A stretch of DNA of 64,000 bases. It comes from Microbacterium invictum. GTDB taxonomy: Bacteria > Actinomycetota > Actinomycetes > Actinomycetales > Microbacteriaceae. The notes beneath the pieces were generated by a model, which had not been told where the DNA came from, ran no database searches, and worked only from the letters and a program-made list of their open reading frames with translations. Positions 49,579 to 58,450 of the stretch are shown in pieces. The DNA lies in the NCBI RefSeq assembly GCF_034421375.1, contig NZ_CP139779.1:2542001-2606000 (forward strand). Direction: 5' to 3'. A program made the translations under genes and the position numbers. Positions within the stretch are counted from its first letter, which is position 1. Every line of letters starts with the position of its first letter.

Positions 49579-51510
49579 CTACCCGTCGATGACCGCGACG
49601 AGCTCGTCGAGGAATGCGGGGAAGTCGGTGCCCCGCCGCACGATCCGCGCGACGCTCTCCCGCTCGGAGAAGACCTCCACCAGCTGCTCGAACACCGTCT
49701 GGAAGGCCTCGCGGTCGCCCTCGGAGAACGCCACGAGGGCGACCACCTGCACGCGCGAGTCGCCCCAGGGGATCGATCCCTCCGCCACCCCGACGGCGAT
49801 GGCGGTGCGCGACGCAGTCATCCCGATCGCGTGGGGGACGGCGAGCGCGTCGGTGAACGCCGTCGACGACATGCGCTCCCGCTGGATCGCCCGTTCGACG
49901 TAGTCGTCGTCGATGATCCCCTGGTCGACGAGCATCGATCCGAGCCGCCGGATGACACCCTCCTCGCCGGTGTCGTCCACATCGAGTCCGCGCACGAACG
50001 CATCAGCCGGGAAGTAGCGCTCGAGCTCGGTGCGCAGCCGCGCGAGGCGCCGCGCGCGGCGCACCCGGCCCGCCGCCGCCTGCACCCGCTCGACATCGGC
50101 GTCGGTGAGGAACGGCTGGATCCGTACGATCCGCTCCCCCGCGACCGGCGCGTCGATCGTGGTGAGCACGAGGTCGGTGCCGAGGTTCTCCCAGTCGGGG
50201 TCGACCCGCGTCTCCACGCCGACCACCTCGATCGCCTGCCCGAGCGAACGGTCGACGCTCGAGCGCAGCAGTTCGTGCAGCTCGTAGTAGCCGGGGCACA
50301 CGATCGTCGCCGTGAGCAGCTGCGCGTTCTGGCGGCTCCGCTCGAGGCGGCCGCCGACGTGCATCGCGATGTAGGCGATCTCGTCGTCGGGCAGAGGGAA
50401 TCCCAGCTCGGCGTCGAGTTCGCCGGCGATGTAGACCGCCAGCTCGAAGATCATCGGGTAGGTCGACTTCAGCGACCGGGTGAGCGGATTGCGCGACCAC
50501 GCCTGATCCTGCGCACGGTGGCGGAGGTTCTGCACGTGCAGCGCCAGCCGGATGATGAAGTCCTCGTCGTCGATGTCGACGAGGAACTCCCGGGCGGCAC
50601 GGCCGACGGCCGCCCGGACCGCCGCCTCGACCTGCGGATCCAGCGACGGTCGCACCCGGGTCTGCACGGCCTCGCCGCCCGGGGCGATCACCCGGGTCAG
50701 CACGAGGGCCGCGAGGTGCTGCACGTCGCCCTCCCCGAGCCGCACCGCGAAGTGCTGCTGCACGAGGCGCTCGATCACGGCGGCGACATCGGCGCCGGCG
50801 ACATCGCCCGCCGCGGGGTCGTGGGAGAGGGGATGCCGGTGGGCGACCCGATCGGCGGCGATGGCGATGTGCATGACGACGTCGGCGATCCCGAGCTCGT
50901 TGACGTAGTACCCCAGGGCGCCGAGCTCGGCGACGAGGTCGGACTTGAACGCACCGAACGCGTCCGCATCGACGGCGGTGCCGGCAAGGCTCCGCCGCAG
51001 CGAGCCGAGGTCGAACGCGCCGGCATCCATCTCGTCGTGCGCGAGCCGGCTGAGGAGCCGACGTCGGGCCATCTCGCCGCCCCGCAGCCGCGCGACCGCG
51101 GCCGAGCGCTCCAGTGTCAACTCCGTGCCGCTGAGGAGGCCGCGCACCCGCGCGAGGTCGGCCTCGAGTGTGGCGGGGCTGACGTGCAGCTCCATCGCGG
51201 TGTCGAACAGATCGATGCCGGCGTCGGAATCGAGGAGGCTCCGCACCACGGTGTGCAGGCGATCGCGCGGCGTCCCGGCATCCGTCCCTCCGCCCGCGCG
51301 CAGCGCCGCCGCCCCCTCGGGCCCCGCCCGGTAGCCGAGCGGACCCGACTCGATCGCGATGCCCGGGGCGACGCGCGCGTTGACCGAGGTCACGTACGAG
51401 CGGATGCTGCGGGGGGTGACCCCGAGCGCGTCGGCGAGCGTAGCGGCCGTCGCCCAGGCACCGTCACGCAGCAGCAGCGTCAGCAGTCGATCCTGCCTGG
51501 CTCTGGTCAC
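49579..51510 (-). CDS. mtlR: PTS-regulated transcriptional activator, MtlR/BglG family
   Basis: 643 aa. N-terminal HTH (RLLTLLLRDGAWATAATLAD and LGVTPRSIRSYV), two PRD domains (about 90-200 and 205-410, with HRHPLSHD and HVGGRLER-type His residues), a IIB-like domain (TATIVCPGYYELHELL, Cys present) and a IIA-like C-terminal domain with phospho-His in DALAVPHAIG. PTS phosphorylation of PRD, IIB and IIA sites controls such activators. The GTG at 51510 has GAAGGGG five to eight bases upstream. Divergent from the mannitol operon, its likely target. Confidence 0.9.
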   Translation of the reverse strand: MTRARQDRLLTLLLRDGAWATAATLADALGVTPRSIRSYVTSVNARVAPGIAIESGPLGYRAGPEGAAALRAGGGTDAGTPRDRLHTVVRSLLDSDAGIDLFDTAMELHVSPATLEADLARVRGLLSGTELTLERSAAVARLRGGEMARRRLLSRLAHDEMDAGAFDLGSLRRSLAGTAVDADAFGAFKSDLVAELGALGYYVNELGIADVVMHIAIAADRVAHRHPLSHDPAAGDVAGADVAAVIERLVQQHFAVRLGEGDVQHLAALVLTRVIAPGGEAVQTRVRPSLDPQVEAAVRAAVGRAAREFLVDIDDEDFIIRLALHVQNLRHRAQDQAWSRNPLTRSLKSTYPMIFELAVYIAGELDAELGFPLPDDEIAYIAMHVGGRLERSRQNAQLLTATIVCPGYYELHELLRSSVDRSLGQAIEVVGVETRVDPDWENLGTDLVLTTIDAPVAGERIVRIQPFLTDADVERVQAAAGRVRRARRLARLRTELERYFPADAFVRGLDVDDTGEEGVIRRLGSMLVDQGIIDDDYVERAIQRERMSSTAFTDALAVPHAIGMTASRTAIAVGVAEGSIPWGDSRVQVVALVAFSEGDREAFQTVFEQLVEVFSERESVARIVRRGTDFPAFLDELVAVIDG

Positions 51511-51603
51511 GGGCACCCCTTCGCCGAGCCGCCGTGCCGCGGTCCGGATCGACCACCAGTCAACCACGCCCCGGCGCGCCGGGCCCGGGCGGCAGGCGGC
51601 GCT

Positions 51604-51619
51604 TTCCGCCCGGGCGGAA
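51604..51619. promoter_or_regulatory. Perfect 16-bp palindrome, candidate MtlR operator
   Basis: TTCCGCCC directly followed by its reverse complement GGGCGGAA. It is 11 bases upstream of the predicted -35 of the mannitol operon and 93 bases upstream of mtlR, a good position for an activator site. Confidence 0.5.
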
Positions 51620-51630
51620 GAACGCGTGAC

Positions 51631-51659
51631 TTGTCGGCACTCAGCGTCTTCACAAGAAT
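51631..51659 (+). promoter_or_regulatory. Predicted promoter of the mannitol PTS operon
   Basis: TTGTCG (51631-51636), 17-base spacer, AAGAAT (51654-51659); each matches the vegetative consensus at four of six positions. Transcription would start near 51667, leaving a short leader with the GAGGAGG ribosome site. Confidence 0.5.
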
Positions 51660-51681
51660 CGCTCACGAGGAGGGCGGATCG

Positions 51682-52038
51682 ATGCGGATCCTTGTCGTGT
51701 GTGGAGCGGGTGCGTCCAGCACCTTCGTGGCGCAGCGTGTGCGTCGCGCCGCACAGGATGCAGGACTCCCCTGGACCGCCGTGGCCGGGACCGAGCAGTC
51801 GCTCCCGATCGACCTCGATGCCGCCGACGTGATCCTCGTCGGACCGCACCTGCTCGACGCGCTCCCGCACATCGAACAGGCCGCGGCCCCGCGGAGGACG
51901 ACGGTGGTCCTGCTGCCCGACGACGTCTTCGCCGACCTCGACGGTAGCCGCACGCTGGAGCTCGTCCGTCGCGCGGTCGCCGTCACGTCGCCGGAGACCC
52001 TGACGGATGCCGGGGCCGAAGACCCCGCCCGTACCTGA
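51682..52038 (+). CDS. PTS EIIB-like protein (lactose/cellobiose type)
   Basis: 118 aa. Begins MRILVVCGAGASSTFVAQRV, with the phosphocysteine at Cys7 in the P-loop-like turn, and continues VILVGPHLLDALPHIEQ, typical of the small Lac/Chb IIB fold. MtlA in the same operon already has its own IIB domain, so this is an extra, possibly regulatory or second-sugar IIB. GAGGAGG lies eight bases before the ATG. First gene of the operon. Confidence 0.85.
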   Translation: MRILVVCGAGASSTFVAQRVRRAAQDAGLPWTAVAGTEQSLPIDLDAADVILVGPHLLDALPHIEQAAAPRRTTVVLLPDDVFADLDGSRTLELVRRAVAVTSPETLTDAGAEDPART

Positions 52039-52084
52039 CTCCCCCCGAGTCAGCCCCACCGAAAACCGAGGAGAGGAATCCCCA

Positions 52085-52360
52085 ATGGCCCCCACGACCC
52101 GCACGGTGCGCATCGGATCGTCGCACGGGCTGCACGCCCGCCCCGCCAAGCTCTTCGCGCAGGCGGCCAAGGAGGCCGGCATCCCCATCACGGTGGCCAA
52201 GGGCTCGGGTGAGCCGGTGAACGCGGCGAGCATCCTCGGCGTCATCTCTCTCGGGGTCGACCAGGGCGACTACGTCACCCTCACCGCCGACGGCGACAAC
52301 GCCGAGAGCGTCCTCGACGCCCTCAGCGAGCTGCTCACCACCGACCACGACGCCGCGTGA
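52085..52360 (+). CDS. ptsH: Phosphocarrier protein HPr
   Basis: 91 aa. Phosphoryl carrier between EI and the IIA domains. SSHGLHARPAKLFAQAA holds the active His17; AASILGVISLG includes the Ser49 position equivalent to regulatory Ser46. Preceded by GAGGAGAGGAA. Overlaps ptsI by four bases (GTGA). Confidence 0.95.
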   Translation: MAPTTRTVRIGSSHGLHARPAKLFAQAAKEAGIPITVAKGSGEPVNAASILGVISLGVDQGDYVTLTADGDNAESVLDALSELLTTDHDAA

Positions 52361-54084
52361 GCGTGAGCACCGTGGCACGCACCGAGATCCGCGGGGTCGG
52401 GATCGGGCTGGGCGTCGCCCAGGGACCGGTGGCGCGCATGGCCGAGCCGCTCCCCGCTCCCGCCGACGAGCCGAGCACCATCGGCGAGGCCGCCGAGCGG
52501 GCGCGCGTCGACGAAGCCGTCGGCGCGGTCGCCCGCGAGCTCGAGGAGCGCGCCGAGCAGGCTGGGGGCGCCGCGCAGGACGTGCTCGAGGCGCAGGCCA
52601 TGATGGCCGAGGACCCGACCCTGTCCGATGAGATCGGCACGCGCCTGGCGGAGGGCAAGACCGGCGAGCGCGCGGTGTTCGAGGCGTTCGCCGCATTCCG
52701 CGACCAGCTCACCGCCGTCGGAGGCTACCTCGGCGAGCGTGCGGCCGACCTCGACGACGTCGCCCAGCGTGTCATCGCACGGCTGCGGGGCGTCGCCGCC
52801 CCGGGTGTGCCCGAGCCGGGCCATCCGTTCGTCCTCGTCGCGAAGGACCTTGCCCCCGCCGACACCGCCCTGCTCGATCTCGACCAGGTGCTCGCGCTCG
52901 TGACCACCGAGGGCGGCCCCACCTCGCACACCGCGATCCTCGCCCGCGAGAAGGGCATCGTCGCCATCGTCGGCGCCGCAGGCGCCGCCTCGCTCACCGA
53001 GGGCCAGAGCGTGATCGTCGACGCCGCCGCCGGGGTGGTCACCGCTGACCCGACCGACGACGAGCTGCAGCGGGCGCGGTCTCGCGCCGACGCCCGGGCG
53101 AACGCCGCCTCGGCGCCGATCACGGCGGGCGCCCTCGCCGACGGCACCCCGGTACCGCTCCTGGCGAACCTCGGCAAGCCCGAGGGCGCCGCCGAGGCCG
53201 TCGCGCTCGGCGCGGAGGGCGTGGGACTGTTCCGCACCGAGTTCCTCTTCCTCAGCGCCTCCTCGGCGCCGACGGTCGAGCAGCAGCGGACGTCGTACGA
53301 GCAGCTCCTCCGGGCGTTCCCCGGCAAGAAGGTCGTCGTGCGCGTGCTCGACGCGGGCGCCGACAAGCCCCTGCCCTTCCTCAACGACGCGCACGAGGAG
53401 AACCCCGCCCTGGGGCTCCGGGGCCTGCGCGCGCTCCGCGCGAGCGAAGACATCCTCCGCGAGCAGCTCACGGCGCTGGCAGAGGCGGATGCCGCAACCC
53501 GGCGCTCCCCCGAGGGCCCGGCCGACCTGTGGGTCATGGCACCGATGGTCGCCACCGTCGAGGAGACGACGTACTTCACGTCGCTGGCCAAGGAGTACGG
53601 CATCAGGACCGCGGGCGTGATGGTCGAAGTGCCCTCCTCGGCGCTCCTCGCCGACCGCGTGCTCGCCCACGCCGACTTCGCCTCCATCGGCACGAACGAC
53701 CTCACCCAGTACACCCTCGCCGCCGACCGCCTGCTCGGTTCGGTCGCGGGGTTCCAGGACCCGTGGCATCCCGCCGTCCTCCGCCTCATCCGCGAGGTGG
53801 GCGACGCCGGCCGCGCACACGGCAAGCCCGTGGGGATCTGCGGCGAAGCCGCTGCCGACCCGCTGCTGGCGGTCGTGCTGGTGGGGCTCGGCGCGACGAG
53901 CCTGTCGATGGCGCCGAGCGCCCTCGCGGACGTGCGCGCCACCCTCCTGCAGTACACCCTCGACGACGCCCGTGCGATCGCCGAGGCAGCCCTCGCCGCG
54001 GATGACGCCGCGGCAGCCCGAGACGCGGCTCTCCTCGCCACCGAACGCGGAGCCGCAACGACAATGAAGGAGACACAGCAATGA
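52357..54084 (+). CDS. ptsI: PTS phosphoenolpyruvate-protein phosphotransferase (EI)
   Basis: 575 aa, normal length. Autophosphorylates from PEP and passes phosphate to HPr. Active-site His in TTEGGPTSHTAILAREKG; PEP-binding domain with GVGLFRTEFLF, LDAGADKPLPFL, NPALGLRGLRALRASED, MVEVPSSAL, SIGTNDLTQYTLAADR and the Cys of VGICGEAAADP. Starts at a GTG overlapping the HPr stop and is coupled to mtlA by ATGA. Confidence 0.96.
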   Translation: MSVSTVARTEIRGVGIGLGVAQGPVARMAEPLPAPADEPSTIGEAAERARVDEAVGAVARELEERAEQAGGAAQDVLEAQAMMAEDPTLSDEIGTRLAEGKTGERAVFEAFAAFRDQLTAVGGYLGERAADLDDVAQRVIARLRGVAAPGVPEPGHPFVLVAKDLAPADTALLDLDQVLALVTTEGGPTSHTAILAREKGIVAIVGAAGAASLTEGQSVIVDAAAGVVTADPTDDELQRARSRADARANAASAPITAGALADGTPVPLLANLGKPEGAAEAVALGAEGVGLFRTEFLFLSASSAPTVEQQRTSYEQLLRAFPGKKVVVRVLDAGADKPLPFLNDAHEENPALGLRGLRALRASEDILREQLTALAEADAATRRSPEGPADLWVMAPMVATVEETTYFTSLAKEYGIRTAGVMVEVPSSALLADRVLAHADFASIGTNDLTQYTLAADRLLGSVAGFQDPWHPAVLRLIREVGDAGRAHGKPVGICGEAAADPLLAVVLVGLGATSLSMAPSALADVRATLLQYTLDDARAIAEAALAADDAAAARDAALLATERGAATTMKETQQ

Positions 54085-55640
54085 CAACGACGTCTGTGCC
54101 GGCCAAGAAGCCGGGAGGGGTGCGGGTCGGCGTCCAACGCTTCGGCACGTTCCTGTCGGGCATGATCATGCCCAACATCCCCGCGCTCATCGCGTGGGGC
54201 ATCTTCACCGCGTTCTTCATCGAGGTCGGGTGGACGCCCAACGCCGACCTCGCGACGATCGTCGGACCCTTCATCCACTACCTGCTGCCGATCATCATCG
54301 CCTACACCGGCGGCACGATCGTCTACGGCGTGCGCGGCGGCGTGGTCGCCTCGATCGCCGTGATGGGCGCCATCGCCGGGTCGGACAAGCTGGTCGCGGA
54401 CTTCAACGCCACCCTCCCCGAGGGCGCGTCGGAGCTCGGTCAGGTGCACATGTTCATCGGCGCGATGATCATGGCGCCTCTGGCGGCCTACACGATGAAG
54501 TGGCTCGACAGCCTCTGGGACGGCAAGATCCGCGCCGGCTTCGAGATGCTCGTGAACATGTTCTCGGCCGGCATCTGGGGCTTCGTGATGGCCGTGGTCG
54601 GCTTCTACCCGATCGCGTGGCTGGTCAACGGCCTCATGTCGACCCTGAGCAACGCCGTGGACTTCCTCGTTTCGGCGAACCTGCTGCCCTTGACGAGCAT
54701 CATCATCGAGCCGGCGAAGGTGCTGTTCCTCAACAACGCCATCAACCACGGCGTGTTGACTCCGCTCGGCATCCAGCAGGCCGACGAGCAGGGCGCGTCG
54801 ATCCTCTTCCTCCTCGAGGCCAACCCCGGCCCGGGCCTCGGCCTGCTGCTGGCGTTCGCCATCTTCGGACTGGGCGCGGCGCGCGCGTCGGCGCCCGGGG
54901 CCGCGGTCATCCAGTTCTTCGGCGGCATCCACGAGGTCTACTTCCCGTACGCGCTGATGAAGCCTGCGGTCATCCTCGCGCTCATCGCGGGCGGTATGAC
55001 CGGTGTCACCACCAACATGCTGCTCGGTGGGGCGCTTCGGGCGCCGGCAGCTCCCGGAAGCATCATCGCGGTGCTGCTGCAGACCGCGAACGGCGCCTAC
55101 TTCGCGGTCATCCTGTCGGTCATCCTGTCTGCGGGCGTGACGTTCCTCATCGCCGCGGTCATCCTCCGAGCTTCGCGCAAGCGCGACCTCGAGGCCCTCG
55201 CGGCGACCGACGACGCGTTCGGCGCGGCGATCACCCAGACCGAGGCGGCCAAGGGCAAGTCGTCTGACGCGCTGTCGAACCTGCGCGGCGGGGCGGCCAC
55301 CCAGGCCGGCGGCGGCGTGGAGCCGGCGGTCATGACCGAGCGCGAGGTGAAGAGCATCGTCTTCGCCTGCGACGCCGGCATGGGGTCCTCCGCCATGGGC
55401 GCCAGCGTCCTGCGCAACAAGATCAAGAAGGCCGGGATCGAAGACGTGACCGTGGTCAACAAGGCCATCGCCGCGCTCGACGACTCCGCCGACCTCGTGA
55501 TCACGCAGAACCAGCTCACCGATCGGGCTCGGCGGCAGACGCCGAACGCGATCCACGTGTCGGTGGACAACTTCATGAACTCGCCGCGGTACGACGAGGT
55601 CGTGGAACTGGTGCGCGATCAGCACAAGGATGGTGCGTGA
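54081..55640 (+). CDS. mtlA: PTS mannitol transporter subunit IICB
   Basis: 519 aa. IIC transport domain (residues about 10-365) with FGTFLSGMIMPNIPALIAWG, the sugar-site motif LFLNNAINHGVLTPLG, and FFGGIHEVYFPYAL; then a linker and the IIB domain (about 420-519) starting SIVFACDAGMGSSAMGAS with the phosphocysteine. The IIA part is a separate gene (mtlF) downstream after a 110-bp gap with a hairpin. Imports and phosphorylates mannitol to mannitol-1-phosphate. Confidence 0.96.
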   Translation: MTTTSVPAKKPGGVRVGVQRFGTFLSGMIMPNIPALIAWGIFTAFFIEVGWTPNADLATIVGPFIHYLLPIIIAYTGGTIVYGVRGGVVASIAVMGAIAGSDKLVADFNATLPEGASELGQVHMFIGAMIMAPLAAYTMKWLDSLWDGKIRAGFEMLVNMFSAGIWGFVMAVVGFYPIAWLVNGLMSTLSNAVDFLVSANLLPLTSIIIEPAKVLFLNNAINHGVLTPLGIQQADEQGASILFLLEANPGPGLGLLLAFAIFGLGAARASAPGAAVIQFFGGIHEVYFPYALMKPAVILALIAGGMTGVTTNMLLGGALRAPAAPGSIIAVLLQTANGAYFAVILSVILSAGVTFLIAAVILRASRKRDLEALAATDDAFGAAITQTEAAKGKSSDALSNLRGGAATQAGGGVEPAVMTEREVKSIVFACDAGMGSSAMGASVLRNKIKKAGIEDVTVVNKAIAALDDSADLVITQNQLTDRARRQTPNAIHVSVDNFMNSPRYDEVVELVRDQHKDGA

Positions 55641-55655
55641 GCATCTGATCGACCC

Positions 55656-55698
55656 GGATGCCGGGGGCCGGCGCGTGGACGCGCGGCTCCCGGCATCC
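55656..55698 (+). terminator. Intercistronic hairpin between mtlA and mtlF
   Basis: A perfect 10-bp stem GGATGCCGGG/CCCGGCATCC encloses a further GC-rich inner stem. There is no T-run, so partial attenuation or protection of the upstream mRNA is as likely as termination. Confidence 0.5.
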
Positions 55699-55750
55699 GT
55701 CATCCAGACCGCGACAACGACGTACGACGAGACGAGCGAAAGGCGAAATC

Positions 55751-56188
55751 ATGGCACGTGAGGTCCTCACCCCCGGGCAGGTCCGCATCCACTCCGGCAG
55801 CGCGACCCGCGAGGAGGCGATGCGCGAGGCCGCCGAGATCCTCGAGTCGGTCGGTGCCGTCACTGGCGCCTACTTCGATGCGATGCAGCAGCGCGAGCAG
55901 ACGGTCTCGACCTACATGGGCAACGAGCTGGCGATCCCGCACGGTACGAACGAGACGAAGGACACCATCCTTGAGTCTGGCCTGTCGGTCGTGCGGTACG
56001 ACGGCGGCGTCGACTGGGACGGCGAGCGGGTGACCTTCGTCATCGGAATCGCCGGCAAGGGCGACGAGCACCTCGAGATCCTCTCGCGGATCGCGCTGTT
56101 GTTCTCGGAGGAGGATGACGTGGCGCGACTGAAGGCGGTCTCGACCGCGCAGGAGCTCTACGACGCCGTCGCGGCGGGCGTGGAATGA
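55751..56188 (+). CDS. mtlF: PTS mannitol transporter subunit IIA
   Basis: 145 aa. Accepts phosphate from HPr; active His in NELAIPHGTNETKDTI. EEAMREAAEILESVGAV and YDGGVDWDGERVTFVIGIAGK match the mannitol/fructose IIA family. The ATG at 55751 is preceded by AAAGGCGAAA; the longer reading starts in the hairpin region. Overlaps mtlD by four bases. Confidence 0.94.
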   Translation: MAREVLTPGQVRIHSGSATREEAMREAAEILESVGAVTGAYFDAMQQREQTVSTYMGNELAIPHGTNETKDTILESGLSVVRYDGGVDWDGERVTFVIGIAGKGDEHLEILSRIALLFSEEDDVARLKAVSTAQELYDAVAAGVE

Positions 56189-57339
56189 AGGCGGTCCACT
56201 TCGGCGCCGGGAACATCGGGCGGGGCTTCGTCGGGCTGCTGCTGCACGAGGGCGGCTACGAGGTGGTCTTCTCGGATGTCGCGGGGCCGCTCGTCGACGC
56301 CATCAACGCCGTGTCGGAATACACGGTGCACGAGGTCGGTGAGGGCGGGCGCGACCACGTCGTCACGGGGTTCCGGGCGATCAACAGTGCCGAGCATCCC
56401 GACCAGGTGATCGAGGAGGTCGCGGGCGCGAACGTCGTGACGACGGCCGTGGGTCCGACCATCCTGCGCTTCGTCGCGCCGCACCTCGTGGCGGGTCTCG
56501 CGCTGCGCGACCCGTCGTCTCCGCCGCTGCAGATCATGGCCTGCGAGAACGCGATCAACGCCACCGACCTGCTCCGCGACGAGATGGTCGAAGCCGCGGG
56601 TGAGGCGTGGGCGGCACTGGAGCAGCGCGCGGTGTTCGCCAACACGGCGGTCGACCGGATCGTGCCCGAGCAACCCGCCGGAGCGGGGGTGGATGTCACG
56701 GTCGAGCCGTTCTTCGAATGGGCGATCGAGCGGCATCCGTTCGGCGACGACCCGCCCGCGATCCCCGGGGCGCATTTCGTCGACGACCTCGCCCCGTACA
56801 TCGAGCGGAAGCTCTTCACCGTGAACACCGGGCACGCGGCGACGGCGTACTTCGGCGCGCAGGCGGGTGTCGAGCGGATCGCCGACGCCCTCGCCGGCCC
56901 GGCGATCGCCGCGCGGGTGGCGGCAGCGCTCGAGGAGACCTCGGCGGTGCTGATCGCCAAGCACGAGTTCGCCCCCGAAGAGCTGGCGGAGTACCGCGCC
57001 ACGATCCTCGCGCGCTTCGCCAACCCGGCCCTCCCCGATCACGTGCGCCGGGTCGCGCGGCAGCCGCTGCGGAAACTTTCGCGCAACGAGCGGTTCGTCG
57101 GGCCGGCGGCCGAAGCCGCCGAGCGGGGGTTGCCGGTCGACGCGCTCGTTGCGGCGATGGCCGCCGCGCTGGCGTTCGACGACCCTGACGACCCCCAGGC
57201 GGTGGAACTGCAGGCGATGCTGCGGGAGCAGGACGCCGATGCGGTGACCGCCGCGGTGACCGGGCTCGAGCGGAGTCACCCGCTGTACGCGCGCGTGCGC
57301 GACGCGGTCGCCGCGCGGCAGGCGGCGCTCGCGGGCTGA
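56185..57339 (+). CDS. mtlD: Mannitol-1-phosphate 5-dehydrogenase
   Basis: 384 aa. NAD-dependent oxidation of mannitol-1-phosphate to fructose-6-phosphate. MKAVHFGAGNIGRGFVG (residues 1-17) is the signature Rossmann motif; the polyol dehydrogenase segments ACENAINATDLL, NTAVDRIVPEQ, ERKLFTVNTGHAATAYFG (catalytic Lys region) and GFAN-type RFANPALPDHVRRVARQP follow. Ends the operon. Confidence 0.96.
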   Translation: MKAVHFGAGNIGRGFVGLLLHEGGYEVVFSDVAGPLVDAINAVSEYTVHEVGEGGRDHVVTGFRAINSAEHPDQVIEEVAGANVVTTAVGPTILRFVAPHLVAGLALRDPSSPPLQIMACENAINATDLLRDEMVEAAGEAWAALEQRAVFANTAVDRIVPEQPAGAGVDVTVEPFFEWAIERHPFGDDPPAIPGAHFVDDLAPYIERKLFTVNTGHAATAYFGAQAGVERIADALAGPAIAARVAAALEETSAVLIAKHEFAPEELAEYRATILARFANPALPDHVRRVARQPLRKLSRNERFVGPAAEAAERGLPVDALVAAMAAALAFDDPDDPQAVELQAMLREQDADAVTAAVTGLERSHPLYARVRDAVAARQAALAG

Positions 57340-57390
57340 GCTCGGGCGCCGCGGGGTCGCGGGCTCGGGGTGGGAACACTCGGGCGGCGG

Positions 57391-57396
57391 TACGCT
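57391..57396 (+). promoter_or_regulatory. Candidate leaderless -10 for the membrane-anchored hydrolase
   Basis: TACGCT, six bases, GTG. It supports the GTG at 57403 over an earlier in-frame codon. Confidence 0.5.
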
Positions 57397-57402
57397 CGGG
57401 GG

Positions 57403-58215
57403 GTGTCATCCGGGTCTTCCGACAGGGCTGCAGACGGGTCCCCCGCGTCGTCCGATGCGGCACCCCACCCGCGGCGCCGGTGGCGGCGCGTGCTGGCCTG
57501 GGTGCTCGGCTCGATCGGCGTGCTGTTCCTCCTCGCCGTCGGGGGCCTCGTCGTGTGGAGCCAGGTCGGGGTGATGCAGGCGGAAGCGGGCCCGCTCGCC
57601 GACGTGCAGAACGATCCCGGCATCCGGTTCACCGACACCTCGACGGCCGTCATCCTCGAGCCGTCCGGCGGAGCGGGAGAGGTGGGCCTCGTCTACATCC
57701 CCGGGGCGAAGGTCGAGGCTGCGGCGTACGCGGCGACGATGACGGACGTCGTGGCCGAGGACGGCGTGACGGTCGTCATCACCAAGCCCTGGCTGAACCT
57801 GGCGTTCTTCGATCTGCGGCCGCTGTCGAGCTTCACCGACCTCGTGCCCGGTGTCCAGGAGTGGATCGTCGGCGGGCACTCGCTCGGCGGGGTACGGGCC
57901 TGTCAGCTCGCCGGCGACGCCGACGCTCTGGCGCTGTTCGCGTCGTACTGCGCAGGCGACATCTCGGACTCGGATCTCCCCGTCATCAGCATCGCCGGCA
58001 GCGAGGACGGGCTCTCCACCCCCGAGAAGATCGCCGAGGCGCGGCCGCTGCTGCCCGACGACGCGGTGATGACCGAGATCGAAGGGGCCAACCACGCCGC
58101 CTTCGGCGCGTACGGCCCGCAGGCGGGCGACAACGAGGGCTCGATCACCCTGCCCGAGATGCGCGCGGAGCTCGCGGGCCTCCTCGCCCCCTTGGTCGCG
58201 GCCCTCCCCCGCTGA
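57403..58215 (+). CDS. Membrane-anchored alpha/beta hydrolase
   Basis: 270 aa. A short basic N-terminus, one TM helix (about residues 30-52), then an extracytoplasmic alpha/beta hydrolase domain of the actinobacterial YdeN/DUF-type: GLVYIPGAKVEAAAYA, WIVGGHSLGGVRACQLA (nucleophile Ser in GHSLGG), ISIAGSEDGLSTPEKI (Asp) and IEGANHAAFGAYG (His). The triad is intact. Substrate unknown. Confidence 0.88.
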   Translation: MSSGSSDRAADGSPASSDAAPHPRRRWRRVLAWVLGSIGVLFLLAVGGLVVWSQVGVMQAEAGPLADVQNDPGIRFTDTSTAVILEPSGGAGEVGLVYIPGAKVEAAAYAATMTDVVAEDGVTVVITKPWLNLAFFDLRPLSSFTDLVPGVQEWIVGGHSLGGVRACQLAGDADALALFASYCAGDISDSDLPVISIAGSEDGLSTPEKIAEARPLLPDDAVMTEIEGANHAAFGAYGPQAGDNEGSITLPEMRAELAGLLAPLVAALPR

Positions 58216-58236
58216 CCGCCGCGCGCCCGGCCTGAT

Positions 58237-58260
58237 CCCGGCCCGCCCCGGCCGGGTTGT
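58237..58260 (+). terminator. Terminator-like hairpin after the membrane-anchored hydrolase
   Basis: CCCGGCC, six-base loop, GGCCGGG, then TTGT, 21 bases after the hydrolase stop and immediately before element B2. A perfect 7-bp GC stem with only a short T tail. Confidence 0.55.
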
Positions 58261-58343
58261 CCCGAACTCCTGCAGAACATCACCGGCCGACCCCACATCA
58301 CCCTCCTTCGACGCGCGAGGCCGATTCTGCAGGAGTTCGGGAA
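58261..58343. repeat. Palindromic element B2 (family B), upstream of the second DUF559 gene
   Basis: The left arm CCCGAACTCCTGCAGAA and right arm TTCTGCAGGAGTTCGGG are perfect reverse complements over 17 bases, about 47 bases apart. The right arm is preceded by GCCGATT as in B1. It ends 107 bases before the DUF559 start codon. Confidence 0.85.
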
Positions 58344-58450
58344 AGGCGGGGTCGCACCCATCACTCCTGCACACCAGGGAAACCACGCACCCTGTCCACG
58401 GATCGCCCGCGCGACGACCCGCGACGGGTCCGCGCCCGTGGAATGGACGT

